From CAYRLW01 sp964425215 (GTDB taxonomy: Bacteria; Spirochaetota; Spirochaetia; Treponematales; Breznakiellaceae): a DNA stretch of 64,000 nucleotides. The stretch covers positions 1-64,000 of the forward strand of contig CAYRLW010000012.1 of NCBI GenBank assembly GCA_964425215.1, written 5' to 3'. Made by a program: the position numbers and the translations under genes. The notes under the pieces are model-generated. The model had not been told where the DNA came from. It made no database searches and was given only the letters and a program-made list of their open reading frames with translations. This document shows, piece by piece, positions 20,801-27,246 of the stretch. Position 1 is the stretch's first letter, and the number at the start of each line of letters is the position of its first letter.

Positions 20801-23440
20801 GGCCTTTTTGGAAAGCACGTGGGGTCCGAACCGACCCTTAAGGGGAAGCCCAACGTGGACGATGGTATGGAAAATATATGGACCGATAGGGGAACCGGTG
20901 AATTGGGCCGTCTTCTCCGCGGTTATATCTACTGGTCCCTCCGGGAACAAAAGGGCATGGCGGAAATCGCCAAACCCCTGTGGGACAAATCCCTTTGGGA
21001 CGATAGGGATAGCTGGTTTAAATCTCCCTCCATCCGGGGCGTGGCGGATATGGGGGTGTCCCTTGTCGCCACCGCCGCCGCCATCGCTACGGCTCCCCTG
21101 TCGGGGGGCGCCAGTTTTGCCGGGGCTATCGCTTTGAATACGGCTCTTAATATGAGCGACGACGCGGTTTTTACCTTTTTGGACGTCAGCGGGGGGTATA
21201 AAACTTGGGACCAGGGAGGTGTGGACTTAGGGAAACGGTTCCTCTCTTCCGCGGCCACCAGCGCCCTTGGGGGCGCCATCTCCGGCACCGGCGGATTAAC
21301 GGACCTGGCCCTGCGGAGCACCTCCGGCATGGGTTCCGTGGTTACCAAAACCGCTTTAACGGGTCTGCAGGGCCTGGGTTCTACCACCCTTTCCAGCGCC
21401 ATCAACGCCGTTCAATGGAATGCCTCGGGTTTCTCCTGGTCCCAAAGCGATTTTAACCGTTCCTTTAAGGGCGGCCTTATCGGGACGGTGGGCGCCATGG
21501 CGGGGACGGGGATTTCGGGAGGGCTGGGCCTGATTAACCTGGAGGATGGGAATTCGATCGGCCTTTCCAATCGGGTTTTCCGAACCGATGATATCAGGAA
21601 CCTAAACACCCTCACCGGAAACCTTTCCGACCAGGCCCTGCAGTACGCCCTGGGGGGTACTTTTACCGTCAATGTGGCCAACCTTAATTCCCTGGCTCTC
21701 CGGATCCCCGGCGCCAGCGGGACCCTCAATTCGGGCTTGCTGGAACTCCAGGTCTCTTCCCAGGGAACCCGCATGGCCCTGGGTACCGGGGGAGCGGACC
21801 TCCAGCTTTCGAACCTCCCCGCTTCTTTGGGCGCCCTGGGGGATACGTGGCGCATATCGTCGGCAAAAATCTCCTCCCTTTTTGGGCAATACGAACAAGT
21901 ATCGACCCTTAACGCCGTTAATATGCTGGGATATACCCCCAGCGGCTTGAATATCGACGTGGCCCGGGGAATATGGAATGGGAACCTGACGGTCCAATAC
22001 GGAAGCCCTGTCACCGGTACCGGAACCGGTGCCTACGGGTTATACAATTCTTCGGATCCTTCCCGAATCGAATTGTCCCGGGACCTTCTAGGTCCGGGAA
22101 AGGAAGTTTCGGCCCAACTCGCCGCGGTTTTAGCCCACGAGGGAACCCACGCAGCGGGAAATCGTTACGAAGCCCTGGCTCACCAGCAAGCCTTGGCAAC
22201 CTACGGCAGTCTTCTTCGGTCCTTCGATCTTAAGGGCAACGGGGAATTTACCCGCCAAATGATCAGCGGCCTTACGGACCCTCGGTCGTACCAAGCAAAC
22301 GGGGGTCCCCAAGACTTTTGGAAAATGACCAACGATGGGCGTCTCGTTTATGATGGTAAGGCGTCTTTGGTCGACGAGAACGGACGTACCCTCCTGGGCT
22401 ATAAACAAATGGGTTTAGCAAAGGATTCCCAGGTCGAGGGCGGTCTGTTGGCCATCTTCGGGATCGGTGAAAACGAAACCCAAAGAATTAACCAGGCCCG
22501 ACAAATAATGGCCAACGCCCTTAAACACAGTTCCGGAACTCCGGACCAGTGGTTCTGGGTGGGAACCCAAAACGTCGCCGTAGGTTCCCGGGGCTCCTTC
22601 CCCATCACGGAAAAAATGAACCTAAGCGATCTAAACCGTAATCGGGAACTGGATATGGAACAGATCCTCCTGCAATTTGGAAACACCCTGCTAGGCCAGG
22701 TTTTCGCCTCCTACTACAACAGCACCGTGGATTCTCAACTGGCCGCTCAAAACGGCAAAAACCTGGGAACGGAAGCCCAAAGCCGCGTCGTGTATTCGGA
22801 GATCCAGGAACGGTACGGCAACCTTCTGCGATCCAAACAGGACTTTTATTCCTCCATGCGAAGCTTTGTGGATCTAAGTAAAGATTATTACATATCCTAC
22901 GGGTTTGGGGAAAAGGATGATAGCCATTATTTGCTCTATAACAAGACCCATTATGGATTTGATCTTTCCAGGTCCGGGGGACCCCTGGGGGATCCCTTGG
23001 TCGCGGGTCTTTCCGGGGTGGTGGACTCGGTAAACTGGAATCCAGGGTCCATAGATAAGCCGGCTAACGGTAATAGCGTAAGGATCGAGTACGGCTTTCC
23101 CTTTGAGCAAAATTTTATTGGGACGGGTATCTATGGGGAATATTTGCATTTAAAGGATAAACCGGAGCTAACGCCCGGATCTGCCGTTTCGCCATCCCAG
23201 CAGATAGGTAGTATCGGCGGTTCCTTTGGCTACGATCCCCATCTTCATTTTGATTTTTTAACCCGTGAAAACGCGTTTCAGCATAGCACCCTGGCGTACA
23301 TGCTGGGAGCTGATTTTGGAGATTTTACAGTGAGTTCAAAAATGCCGATTAAGTGGCAAAATATATATGTAATTAATCATACCTACGACCCGGAAATGTT
23401 CTATAAAAATAGGTTTAATTACACTTTTAAGCGAAAATAG
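14846..23440 (+). CDS. Giant secreted coiled-coil protein with HExxH and M23 peptidase motifs
   Basis: This 2,864-residue protein has a signal peptide (MKQALVVLCIVFLLPPGRPG). Residues about 100-2000 are mostly long charged helices rich in Glu, Gln, Arg and Ala, likely coiled coil. Around 2050-2170 comes a Gly/Ala/Ser-rich hydrophobic stretch (VSLVATAAAIATAPLSGGAS), then a beta-rich part. HEGTH at 2431-2435 is a zinc-protease HExxH motif. The C-terminus is an M23/LytM fold: HYGFD (H2702, D2706) and HLHFD (H2799, H2801) supply the expected zinc ligands and catalytic His. Overall it resembles the TIGR04388 giant proteins of Leptospira and treponemes; I recall that family but could not search it. 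The ribosome site is AAGGAAGG, and the gene starts 11 bp after the RND pair, so it may be the exporter's client or structural partner. Peptidase activity is inferred. Confidence 0.8.
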   Translation: MKQALVVLCIVFLLPPGRPGTQDFTAFRDLTRPAFDRSFSKADRATSPGLWWASAQGSLSQVRESTEVLALKLFADPDERSSLLAQLDQWTEAELERRFAQWLTNYFMADPLASAHDQILAGISSANRQYLYHTDEAGKILYDAATGDPLVIRPDEGGLETAEEDSREWKTQVQRTAKEALGELRSRYMAHLPELLPYLREDRREAFESLWRETAESRSDSQEKELTALVDREAKLFMDRRTADLWSQRRKSESGTAERTVAELIEEISAPCEKAIESLQTRIEQAQGGTGDLAVQGKEWLEEYQTQFQRGLAAWENAEQRFLAQRIEWERDAGQAYLTGESAWNDAFGTLEKERQAWETRLQTLFDQGERTYQRASETLDRAILQAKTEFQRDAELRAQGGADRAQAWISMYQICGTVLRGARENASYWGARLAPPQSSFPPIDDPNLDSWIEGRLKELWSAAKKAYEALNRGPTELWMALDSASRQPPDEGLTAELSAQLRSAGVESFDSEGLVAGMELRRWSSLYKEYSARALEARNVLTADFGLAVGSGLLADVLDPSVSKEYLFLDEYQIELIRSQAVASYWDHRYRIALAVDSYAQDRSALRITDGESLDRWQRAKEAYDRALELYQGTQQNLIAQGRTVSQTQALVQEAQEQLNQATARLEDLNQEYALLMSSYALQRDDLIKNEIAASSYTLSQIQGRIDSVDDPPYIRYLERARALSLAQEVEKAGEALRTLILGAEGEASLAELALAAQDGTDESRSALEGRVLYLTQLSSDLKAPDSVPWNEEAFADPQALVQPFMTAPQGPQRALADYLSALEEENRNAPPWVSSVAEPWIEALLDYAAASYSVVAVPSESFESSESLGRQLDEKNKALADLLANADGFPLPEGSGDSLTDDPLAVRTLEREIQNLGYRLSFADKLEAERARNTPSAEQALLRFERQNRIWRSALTLWREGEEGTERNVLRDAIQGYIDDPTLGWDDRWALPLDQGLVDAYRREAENFQGLLEEERTEQRKIERLEEALALVSNNTALSGALERLGASIAEQRTAYQQALALYATQADQYGYQGGRYDELYGIMKQRYAQMEEARFLYEKEDAIRTWASSAYLKAQGEDNSDRLSYRDPVADVVYTRDRKDRAEVALRALGDLYAPDTAERPYEDPEYRTLYQNYQESYRDIILTAKARNTLAGELEREYEKNQKLAQTYTAALSVFKGNVTEASTPWSPYLTLHNGALTLSYDSNYVLTPGSPLDSVAVEQSLSQWGVRMAAYRFDAERYKRWGLARDFLLLQLRDRNPSLTMIRNEYHLADNIYNDMGNMEVHYRSLRSRMDDFRNPGESFFFFGIFWTPPGLSTAQRSAWESLSPQERSDLETYVALTLSGQGGNSSDLYMFSHVSAYLETQNVDSVVTSWKNWEDGRRSNWFYGWWADIEYHKLEGVQNAYRPLWEELQRSLASGAAHLKSQTEALASSFKSYQESNERIAAMEGRSAPGQGFQWQDLERALSAAGTLSTGEIGELKNLWTAFSSPDAGSGASVVSVLEKLFQGAKNRTASLFRALEGTAQAKGVDQSEAQGAYRSIFDDFVEGRATLQTLNTAGQRAFGETAASERVYLEDLERALSPALLQIALGSSSSDQEALGLAQNYGDLIKRVYQSRFQAELAARQAEWDLKKRDLEDQRQRWMEASQIMASRGREDWARSLDTLRERYGFWKKQYQRTYAETADSWDRSYLQGLRDKESWVARATEAADTAMGEALLSAVGVDGQTLSRSFDTLQPLGSLDPSIVSIRQTLSELLDSHMGLDSALAVLSRDEASILPSSAVLASGLDGLGLWQSAQAQASVALLLHQSNQELAVSQTRLLASRARDMADAAIQTLNRNLAQANEDVRVNMDRTFILQGRWRRDGPTYVKDVVDHSTVFNPIITTRASVPGYIAYVMNPWKLNTDLSDSRLANLNAQGISALIAQAQGEVEKQGQAVFGTSGQGLFGKHVGSEPTLKGKPNVDDGMENIWTDRGTGELGRLLRGYIYWSLREQKGMAEIAKPLWDKSLWDDRDSWFKSPSIRGVADMGVSLVATAAAIATAPLSGGASFAGAIALNTALNMSDDAVFTFLDVSGGYKTWDQGGVDLGKRFLSSAATSALGGAISGTGGLTDLALRSTSGMGSVVTKTALTGLQGLGSTTLSSAINAVQWNASGFSWSQSDFNRSFKGGLIGTVGAMAGTGISGGLGLINLEDGNSIGLSNRVFRTDDIRNLNTLTGNLSDQALQYALGGTFTVNVANLNSLALRIPGASGTLNSGLLELQVSSQGTRMALGTGGADLQLSNLPASLGALGDTWRISSAKISSLFGQYEQVSTLNAVNMLGYTPSGLNIDVARGIWNGNLTVQYGSPVTGTGTGAYGLYNSSDPSRIELSRDLLGPGKEVSAQLAAVLAHEGTHAAGNRYEALAHQQALATYGSLLRSFDLKGNGEFTRQMISGLTDPRSYQANGGPQDFWKMTNDGRLVYDGKASLVDENGRTLLGYKQMGLAKDSQVEGGLLAIFGIGENETQRINQARQIMANALKHSSGTPDQWFWVGTQNVAVGSRGSFPITEKMNLSDLNRNRELDMEQILLQFGNTLLGQVFASYYNSTVDSQLAAQNGKNLGTEAQSRVVYSEIQERYGNLLRSKQDFYSSMRSFVDLSKDYYISYGFGEKDDSHYLLYNKTHYGFDLSRSGGPLGDPLVAGLSGVVDSVNWNPGSIDKPANGNSVRIEYGFPFEQNFIGTGIYGEYLHLKDKPELTPGSAVSPSQQIGSIGGSFGYDPHLHFDFLTRENAFQHSTLAYMLGADFGDFTVSSKMPIKWQNIYVINHTYDPEMFYKNRFNYTFKRK

Positions 23441-23449
23441 GGGAATACT

Positions 23450-24298
23450 ATGAAACATTGTATATCTATAGGGTTAAGCATCGTTTTACTTTTCTTGTGT
23501 CTTTCGGGCTGTTCAAAGGACCCAGCAAGCAAACCATCTCCAACCATGGAAGGTGAAATAGATAAAAAAATTGAGGAAAAAAAAGTTGTTTTTACTAAAC
23601 CTATAAAAACTATAAACGATTTTATAATAAAAAAAATTGCATTAGAATATCCACAGAATATCGAACAAGTAGTAAACTCGTTGCCATTGGAGCAATTACA
23701 AAATATCACTGAAATAAACATATTAGAAAAGGGATCTTTTCTAAAATCTTTACGAGGAATTGAGAGATTACAAAACTTGGACTACATATGCATTCAACAT
23801 TCACAAATTTGGACGATTGGAGATGTAAAAATAAGCGAAAAAATTAAATACCTTTTTTTAGGAAATTGCCAAATATCGGAAACTTCCAGTCTGGAAAACT
23901 TAGAACAAATAAACTCTCTAGGGTTATATGGTTGCCCCATTAAAGAATTAGGAGATTTTTCTAAATTAAAAAACTTAAGAAATTTGAGTTTAGATGATAC
24001 GAGCATAGGGAAATTAGACGGTGAGAAACTCCCCCACAGCCTCCGGTATTTAGGTCTTAGGCAAACAAAATTCAAGTCCCTCAAAGCCATAGAAAGCACC
24101 TTTCCGTTTGTGGAAATAATAGACCTGAGCCACGGGGCCATCGAGTCGGTGGAGGACGTGCAAGATTTTGGTCACGTTCAGCAGATCGGGTTGGTCGGTA
24201 CGCCGGTGATGGAAAAGTTCCGCGATAAGGATGGGAAGGTACCCCAATCGGTGGATTATAAGGGGGTTACTCTAATTTTTGTGGAACCGGATTTTTGA
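23450..24298 (+). CDS. Leucine-rich-repeat lipoprotein
   Basis: This 282-residue protein has a lipoprotein signal ending LCLSGC near residue 21, then a Lys/Glu-rich linker. From about residue 80 to 260 there are leucine-rich repeats of about 22 residues (LRGIERLQNLDYICI, LENLEQINSLGLYGC, FSKLKNLRNLSLDDT, LPHSLRYLGLRQT), as in BspA- or internalin-like surface proteins. It begins 10 bp after the giant gene, so it can be cotranscribed. Base composition is strongly AT-rich up to about 24020, then returns to the GC-rich style of the operon for the last repeats. That is unlike its neighbours and suggests a recombinant or acquired 5' part. A ligand cannot be predicted. Confidence 0.8.
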   Translation: MKHCISIGLSIVLLFLCLSGCSKDPASKPSPTMEGEIDKKIEEKKVVFTKPIKTINDFIIKKIALEYPQNIEQVVNSLPLEQLQNITEINILEKGSFLKSLRGIERLQNLDYICIQHSQIWTIGDVKISEKIKYLFLGNCQISETSSLENLEQINSLGLYGCPIKELGDFSKLKNLRNLSLDDTSIGKLDGEKLPHSLRYLGLRQTKFKSLKAIESTFPFVEIIDLSHGAIESVEDVQDFGHVQQIGLVGTPVMEKFRDKDGKVPQSVDYKGVTLIFVEPDF

Positions 24299-24385
24299 TG
24301 GTCCCCCCGTTGAATATTCCGGTCCAAACCTGCCACCCCAGCAAACGCTTTTTAGTGCCATACCGGTGGCGGGTTTTGGCTGGAA

Positions 24386-24496
24386 TCATTGGCTGGTTTC
24401 ATCGGAATATACAGCACAGAGACGCGTACCCTGGGTATCTAGGTCTTGCTTACGGAACCTATCAAGGTATTCTTCGGTGGCGTCGACGTCCCACAT
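24386..24496 (-). pseudogene. RelE/ParE-like toxin N-terminal fragment, copy 1
   Basis: On the minus strand a frame of 36 codons begins MWDVDATEEYLDRF and ends at TGA (24388-24386). The beginning resembles RelE/ParE/HigB-type toxins, which often start with MW.V..T.E...WF and total about 100 residues, so only the first third is left. The same sequence, diverged by scattered substitutions, is found at 30848-30958. The RelE assignment rests on a short motif and is tentative. No antitoxin gene lies beside it. Confidence 0.4.
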
Positions 24497-24508
24497 ATAA
24501 AAAATATT

Positions 24509-24643
24509 TGGAACAAAAAATCGATAGTACGGTTGTTTTTTTGGATATGCCAAAACGGCGGGTGATCTATAACAGTTCTACAAGCCTGGGGATGGACTCG
24601 GCACGTATTCAAGAAATTATTCGGCATTACGATGGTTGGAAAG
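24509..24643 (+). pseudogene. Partial copy of the PP2C phosphatase gene
   Basis: These 135 bp match 31623-31757, inside the phosphatase gene at 31325-32704, without gaps; I count three base differences. The piece encodes LEQKIDSTVVFLDMPKRRV and so on, in frame within a longer open frame (24295-24933) that otherwise has no protein-like character. It directly follows the RelE-like fragment here, whereas at the other locus the same two segments are about 650 bp apart. This is a recombination scar rather than a gene. Confidence 0.85.
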
Positions 24644-24715
24644 TCGAAGATCGGGGCAAAAGCCGAATTTCGACTAAAAACTGCAAAAATCCCGAAATGA
24701 CAGTTCCTATCAGTT
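24642..24715. repeat. 74-bp direct repeat, left copy
   Basis: This copy is identical, as far as I can read, to 27173-27246 in the same orientation. The repeat includes a hairpin: gtcgaagatcgg pairs imperfectly with ccgaatttcgac. The two copies bracket the OsmC, NifX and IS91 segment. The repeat may be an end of the IS91-like rolling-circle element. Confidence 0.9.
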
Positions 24716-24808
24716 TATTGATGCCATACCTTGCAACTTTGCAACATTATGCGTATCTTTTACAGATAGATACGGATGAAGAAGACGATCATCAAGGATG
24801 GAGTTTCA

Positions 24809-25246
24809 ATGGCTACGCAGGAGTATGTCGTACGGCTCCACAAGGGAGCGGCAGAACGAACAACCACGGCCAGGGTGCGGGACGCAGAATTACGACTCGG
24901 CGCCACCAGCGGCGATCCTTCCGCGGGTTTTAACCCGGCGGAGACCCTGTTGTCGGCCGCGGGAGCGTGCATCACCAGCTCGTTCGGCCTGGTGGCCCGG
25001 AACAGCGGCGTCACGGTCGATCGGTTCGACGTGACGGTCAGGGGTGTGCGACAGGATGCGCCGCCGCTCTTGCTATCGATCGAGTACCAGATTGAACTGG
25101 AATCGTCTGCTCCCGATGAAAAGATAGACAGAATTCTTAAAATAGCGGAACGGAACAGTACCGTACTGTCGACGCTCAAACAGGCGGTCGAGGTTCGGGG
25201 CACATGGCATAGAATCCAAGATTCGGCCCACGAAGGGCGATCATAA
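24809..25246 (+). CDS. OsmC-family protein 1
   Basis: This encodes 145 residues. I start at ATG 24809 (MATQEYVV), preceded by a GGATGGAG-type ribosome site; an upstream ATG at 24776 is less well placed. OsmC/Ohr proteins are small dimeric thiol peroxidases acting on organic hydroperoxides or handling persulfides. The core motif is present (PSAGFNPAETLLSAAGACITSSF), with the first redox Cys. The second Cys expected in the C-terminal helix is replaced (ERNSTVLSTLKQAVEV), so classic two-Cys peroxidase chemistry is doubtful. It is followed 10 bp later by a second OsmC gene. Codon use is GC-rich and unlike the flanking AT-rich genes, in keeping with passage on the bracketing mobile element. Confidence 0.85.
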   Translation: MATQEYVVRLHKGAAERTTTARVRDAELRLGATSGDPSAGFNPAETLLSAAGACITSSFGLVARNSGVTVDRFDVTVRGVRQDAPPLLLSIEYQIELESSAPDEKIDRILKIAERNSTVLSTLKQAVEVRGTWHRIQDSAHEGRS

Positions 25247-25256
25247 GGAGGCCACA

Positions 25257-25706
25257 ATGGCTACAGACAAGAGGGAAATGAAGGTACTCATCACCGGTGA
25301 GAGCGAGAATCCCACCAGAATCAATCTCAGGGCCGGCAAATTCACGATGACCATAGACGAACCTGCATCGATGGGCGGCACGGATGCCGGTCCATCGCCG
25401 GTACAGGTGCTGTTGCTGTCGCTCGCGGGCTGCCTCAACGTGACCGGTCACGAAATCGCGCGCCAGAAGGGCCTGAAGTTGCATGGCATGAAGATTCGTA
25501 TCGAAGGCGTAATGAATCCTTGTACCTTCCTTGGATGCTCGTTTGAGGAGCGTGCCGGCTTCCAGGAAATAGACGTAAAGATCGATGCGGATTTCGAAGG
25601 CGTCGGCCCGGAAGAGCAGGCTCAGTGGCTGAAGGAGACAGAAGAGCGCTGCCCCGTCACCGACAATATCAAGGCGGACACCACCGTACGTGTGACACTG
25701 GCCTGA
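25257..25706 (+). CDS. OsmC-family protein 2
   Basis: This 149-residue protein has a strong ribosome site (AAGGAGG) 5 bp before ATG. The OsmC fold is recognised by GGTDAGPSPVQVLLLSLAGCLNVTG with the first redox Cys, and by ERCPVTDNI with the second, so both catalytic cysteines are present, unlike the gene before it. Two further cysteines (NPCTFLGC) sit between them. The pair is probably a two-gene operon for peroxide or persulfide defence, and the proteins may form heteromers. A 7-bp hairpin (GTCTGGC/GCCAGAC, 25722-25747) follows the stop. The next open frame is a broken NifX-like gene. Confidence 0.88.
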   Translation: MATDKREMKVLITGESENPTRINLRAGKFTMTIDEPASMGGTDAGPSPVQVLLLSLAGCLNVTGHEIARQKGLKLHGMKIRIEGVMNPCTFLGCSFEERAGFQEIDVKIDADFEGVGPEEQAQWLKETEERCPVTDNIKADTTVRVTLA

Positions 25707-25848
25707 TGCACCATCGCGCAAGTCTGGCATTGCACGTTCCGCCAGACCTGCGCCTTGCGGCGTGCAGCGCTTTCCTGTGCGCGGCGCTTGGTGCTATTAT
25801 TGGCATAAGCCATATTGATCTGGGCTAGACCTATACGAGGGGTATTCG

Positions 25849-26120
25849 ATGAAGATAGCATTTGTTACCGATGATGGCGTTACCATAAGCCAGCATTTTG
25901 GCAGGGCGCAGTAGTACGAAGTACTGACGGTGGAAGGCAACAAGGTGGTGTCCAGGGAACACAGGCCAAAGATGGGCCACGCCCAGTTCGCCGGAAGCGA
26001 CCATGACCACGAGCACCACGATGAGCACCACGCGGCCGGCGCCGACCAGCGCCACGGCTACGGAGCCGATGCACAGGACAGGCATGCGAGAATGGCGACC
26101 GTGATTGCCGATTTCTGGAA
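25849..26120 (+). pseudogene. NifX/NifB-type iron-molybdenum cofactor-binding protein, broken
   Basis: From ATG 25849 (ribosome site GAGGGG) the frame reads MKIAFVTDDGVTISQHFGRAQ, then TAG (25912-25914), then YEVLTVEGNKVV and so on. This is the dinitrogenase cofactor (NifX/NafY) domain start, where the family normally has an aromatic residue at the TAG site. A His-rich loop (HDHEHHDEHH) follows, as in many small members. At about 26118 homology stops where the transposase fragment begins, so the C-terminal third is lost. It carries two lesions, an amber codon at codon 22 and a truncation. Such proteins bind metal clusters, and the neighbouring OsmC genes may have formed one cluster with it. 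Confidence 0.75.
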
Positions 26121-26972
26121 GGTGGGTTCTCTAAGCACGACCGTTTTGTATATTTACCCATCGGAGCAGACGAGGGGATGCTCAAAGTTTGGCAAGCGGC
26201 CATAGTGTCTTTGTTTTTGCGGAAAGAGCTGATCGACCAAGCCCGAGTGAACAGGCTCAAAGACTGGAAGCATTCCGGCTTTAGTATCGAGAGCGAAACC
26301 AGGTTGTTCAGCAAGGCCGATCGAGAAGCTTTGGGGCAATATGTCGTTCGCGGGGCTACCTGTGCAGAAAAAATCCAGTATGATCCGTATTCCGACATAG
26401 TAACTTGGACAGCAAGCCGAAAGGGCTTCTACAAAGGCAAGTCCGAGACCTTCAAGGGCTTTGAATTCGTCGACCAGCTTGTGGCCCATGTACCACCTCG
26501 GCGAGTACAACTGGTTCGCCGCTATGGCGTATACGCCGGAAAAGTCCGCAAACAGTGGCAAGATCGCCCTGGTATTTATCGGCTAGCACCGGAAAGCTGG
26601 CAGAAAGCGCACCCGAACAAGGCCCTTGCGGTGTCTGCCACATTCCCAGAGGAGCCCTTAAGCACCGATGGAACTGATGCCTGGTCCAAGTTACGCAAGC
26701 AAAGCTGGGCAAGGTTGCTACAGAACGTCTACGAAGTTGATCCATTCATCTGCCCAAAATGTCACGGGACAATGTCGGTTGTGGCGATTATCACCACGAA
26801 TACGTGGTGTTGCCGAGTGGAATTGATTTTAGTGTGCGCTAACGCGCACGGCGTCATCGAAGATCCAATAGAACTCACCAAGATTATTCACTGGGCACGA
26901 CAACAAGAACGAGAGCCGCCGGTGACTATGTGCGCTCGCTCACCTCCTGAGCTGGCACTGGCGCCGGTATAA
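26121..26972 (+). pseudogene. IS91-family transposase, C-terminal remnant
   Basis: An open frame in phase with ATG 26178 can be followed upstream to 26121, where GGFSKHDRFVYLPI matches the central part of IS91-type rolling-circle transposases. It continues through the region around the catalytic Tyr (LGQYVVRG) and a block near VDQLVAHVPPRRVQLVRRYG, to a C-terminal zinc-ribbon start (CPKCHGTMSVVAIIT). The N-terminal zinc-binding and HUH (HxH) parts are missing, so it cannot be active alone. After the ribbon an extra stretch (TNTWCCRVELILVCANAHG) looks like an insertion relative to the family. It sits at the right side of the segment bracketed by the 74-bp repeats. Confidence 0.8.
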
Positions 26973-27172
26973 TACCCAAAAACGGATTTTATGCGGAACA
27001 AGATAACACCTCGAAATCGGTGCTTATACGGCTTCGTGGGGAAGTATATTTTGGAACTTTGTCAGATTGGCGCAAACCAGCGCTTGACGGCGGGAATAGA
27101 CTGGAATTACACTTCTTAGAGTCGGCCTTGCCGAAAAATGCTGATTGGATGTGAGGTTCGGGGTGCAAAAAC

Positions 27173-27246
27173 AGTCGAAGATCGGGGCAAAAGCCGAATT
27201 TCGACTAAAAACTGCAAAAATCCCGAAATGACAGTTCCTATCAGTT
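27173..27246. repeat. 74-bp direct repeat, right copy
   Basis: This is the second copy of the repeat at 24642-24715. It is followed by a short extra duplication (the ten bases cagttcctat occur twice) before the sigma-54-like sequence begins at about 27255. Confidence 0.9.

Larger units (their letters stand above)
24299..24808. other. Gene-free junction region built of repeat fragments
   Basis: Between the LRR lipoprotein and the first OsmC gene there is no intact gene. In order the region holds unassigned sequence (24299-24385), the RelE-like fragment, the phosphatase fragment, the 74-bp repeat, and about 95 bp with a small direct repeat (ttgcaactttgcaac) upstream of OsmC. An open frame spans it (24295-24933), but its translation is a patchwork of these pieces. 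Confidence 0.7.
24642..27246. mobile_element. Putative IS91-type island with OsmC/NifX passengers
   Basis: The segment lies between two 74-bp direct repeats and holds two OsmC genes, a broken NifX gene and the transposase remnant. The right repeat cuts into the following sigma-54-like gene. IS91/ISCR elements move by one-ended rolling-circle replication and often carry adjacent genes, which would explain same-orientation end sequences. The exact ori and ter ends are not identified. Confidence 0.5.

Noticed and set aside
24295..24933. 212-codon open frame after the LRR lipoprotein
   Set aside because: It is assembled from a RelE-like antisense fragment, a phosphatase fragment, a direct repeat and an out-of-frame OsmC start, so it is not one protein.
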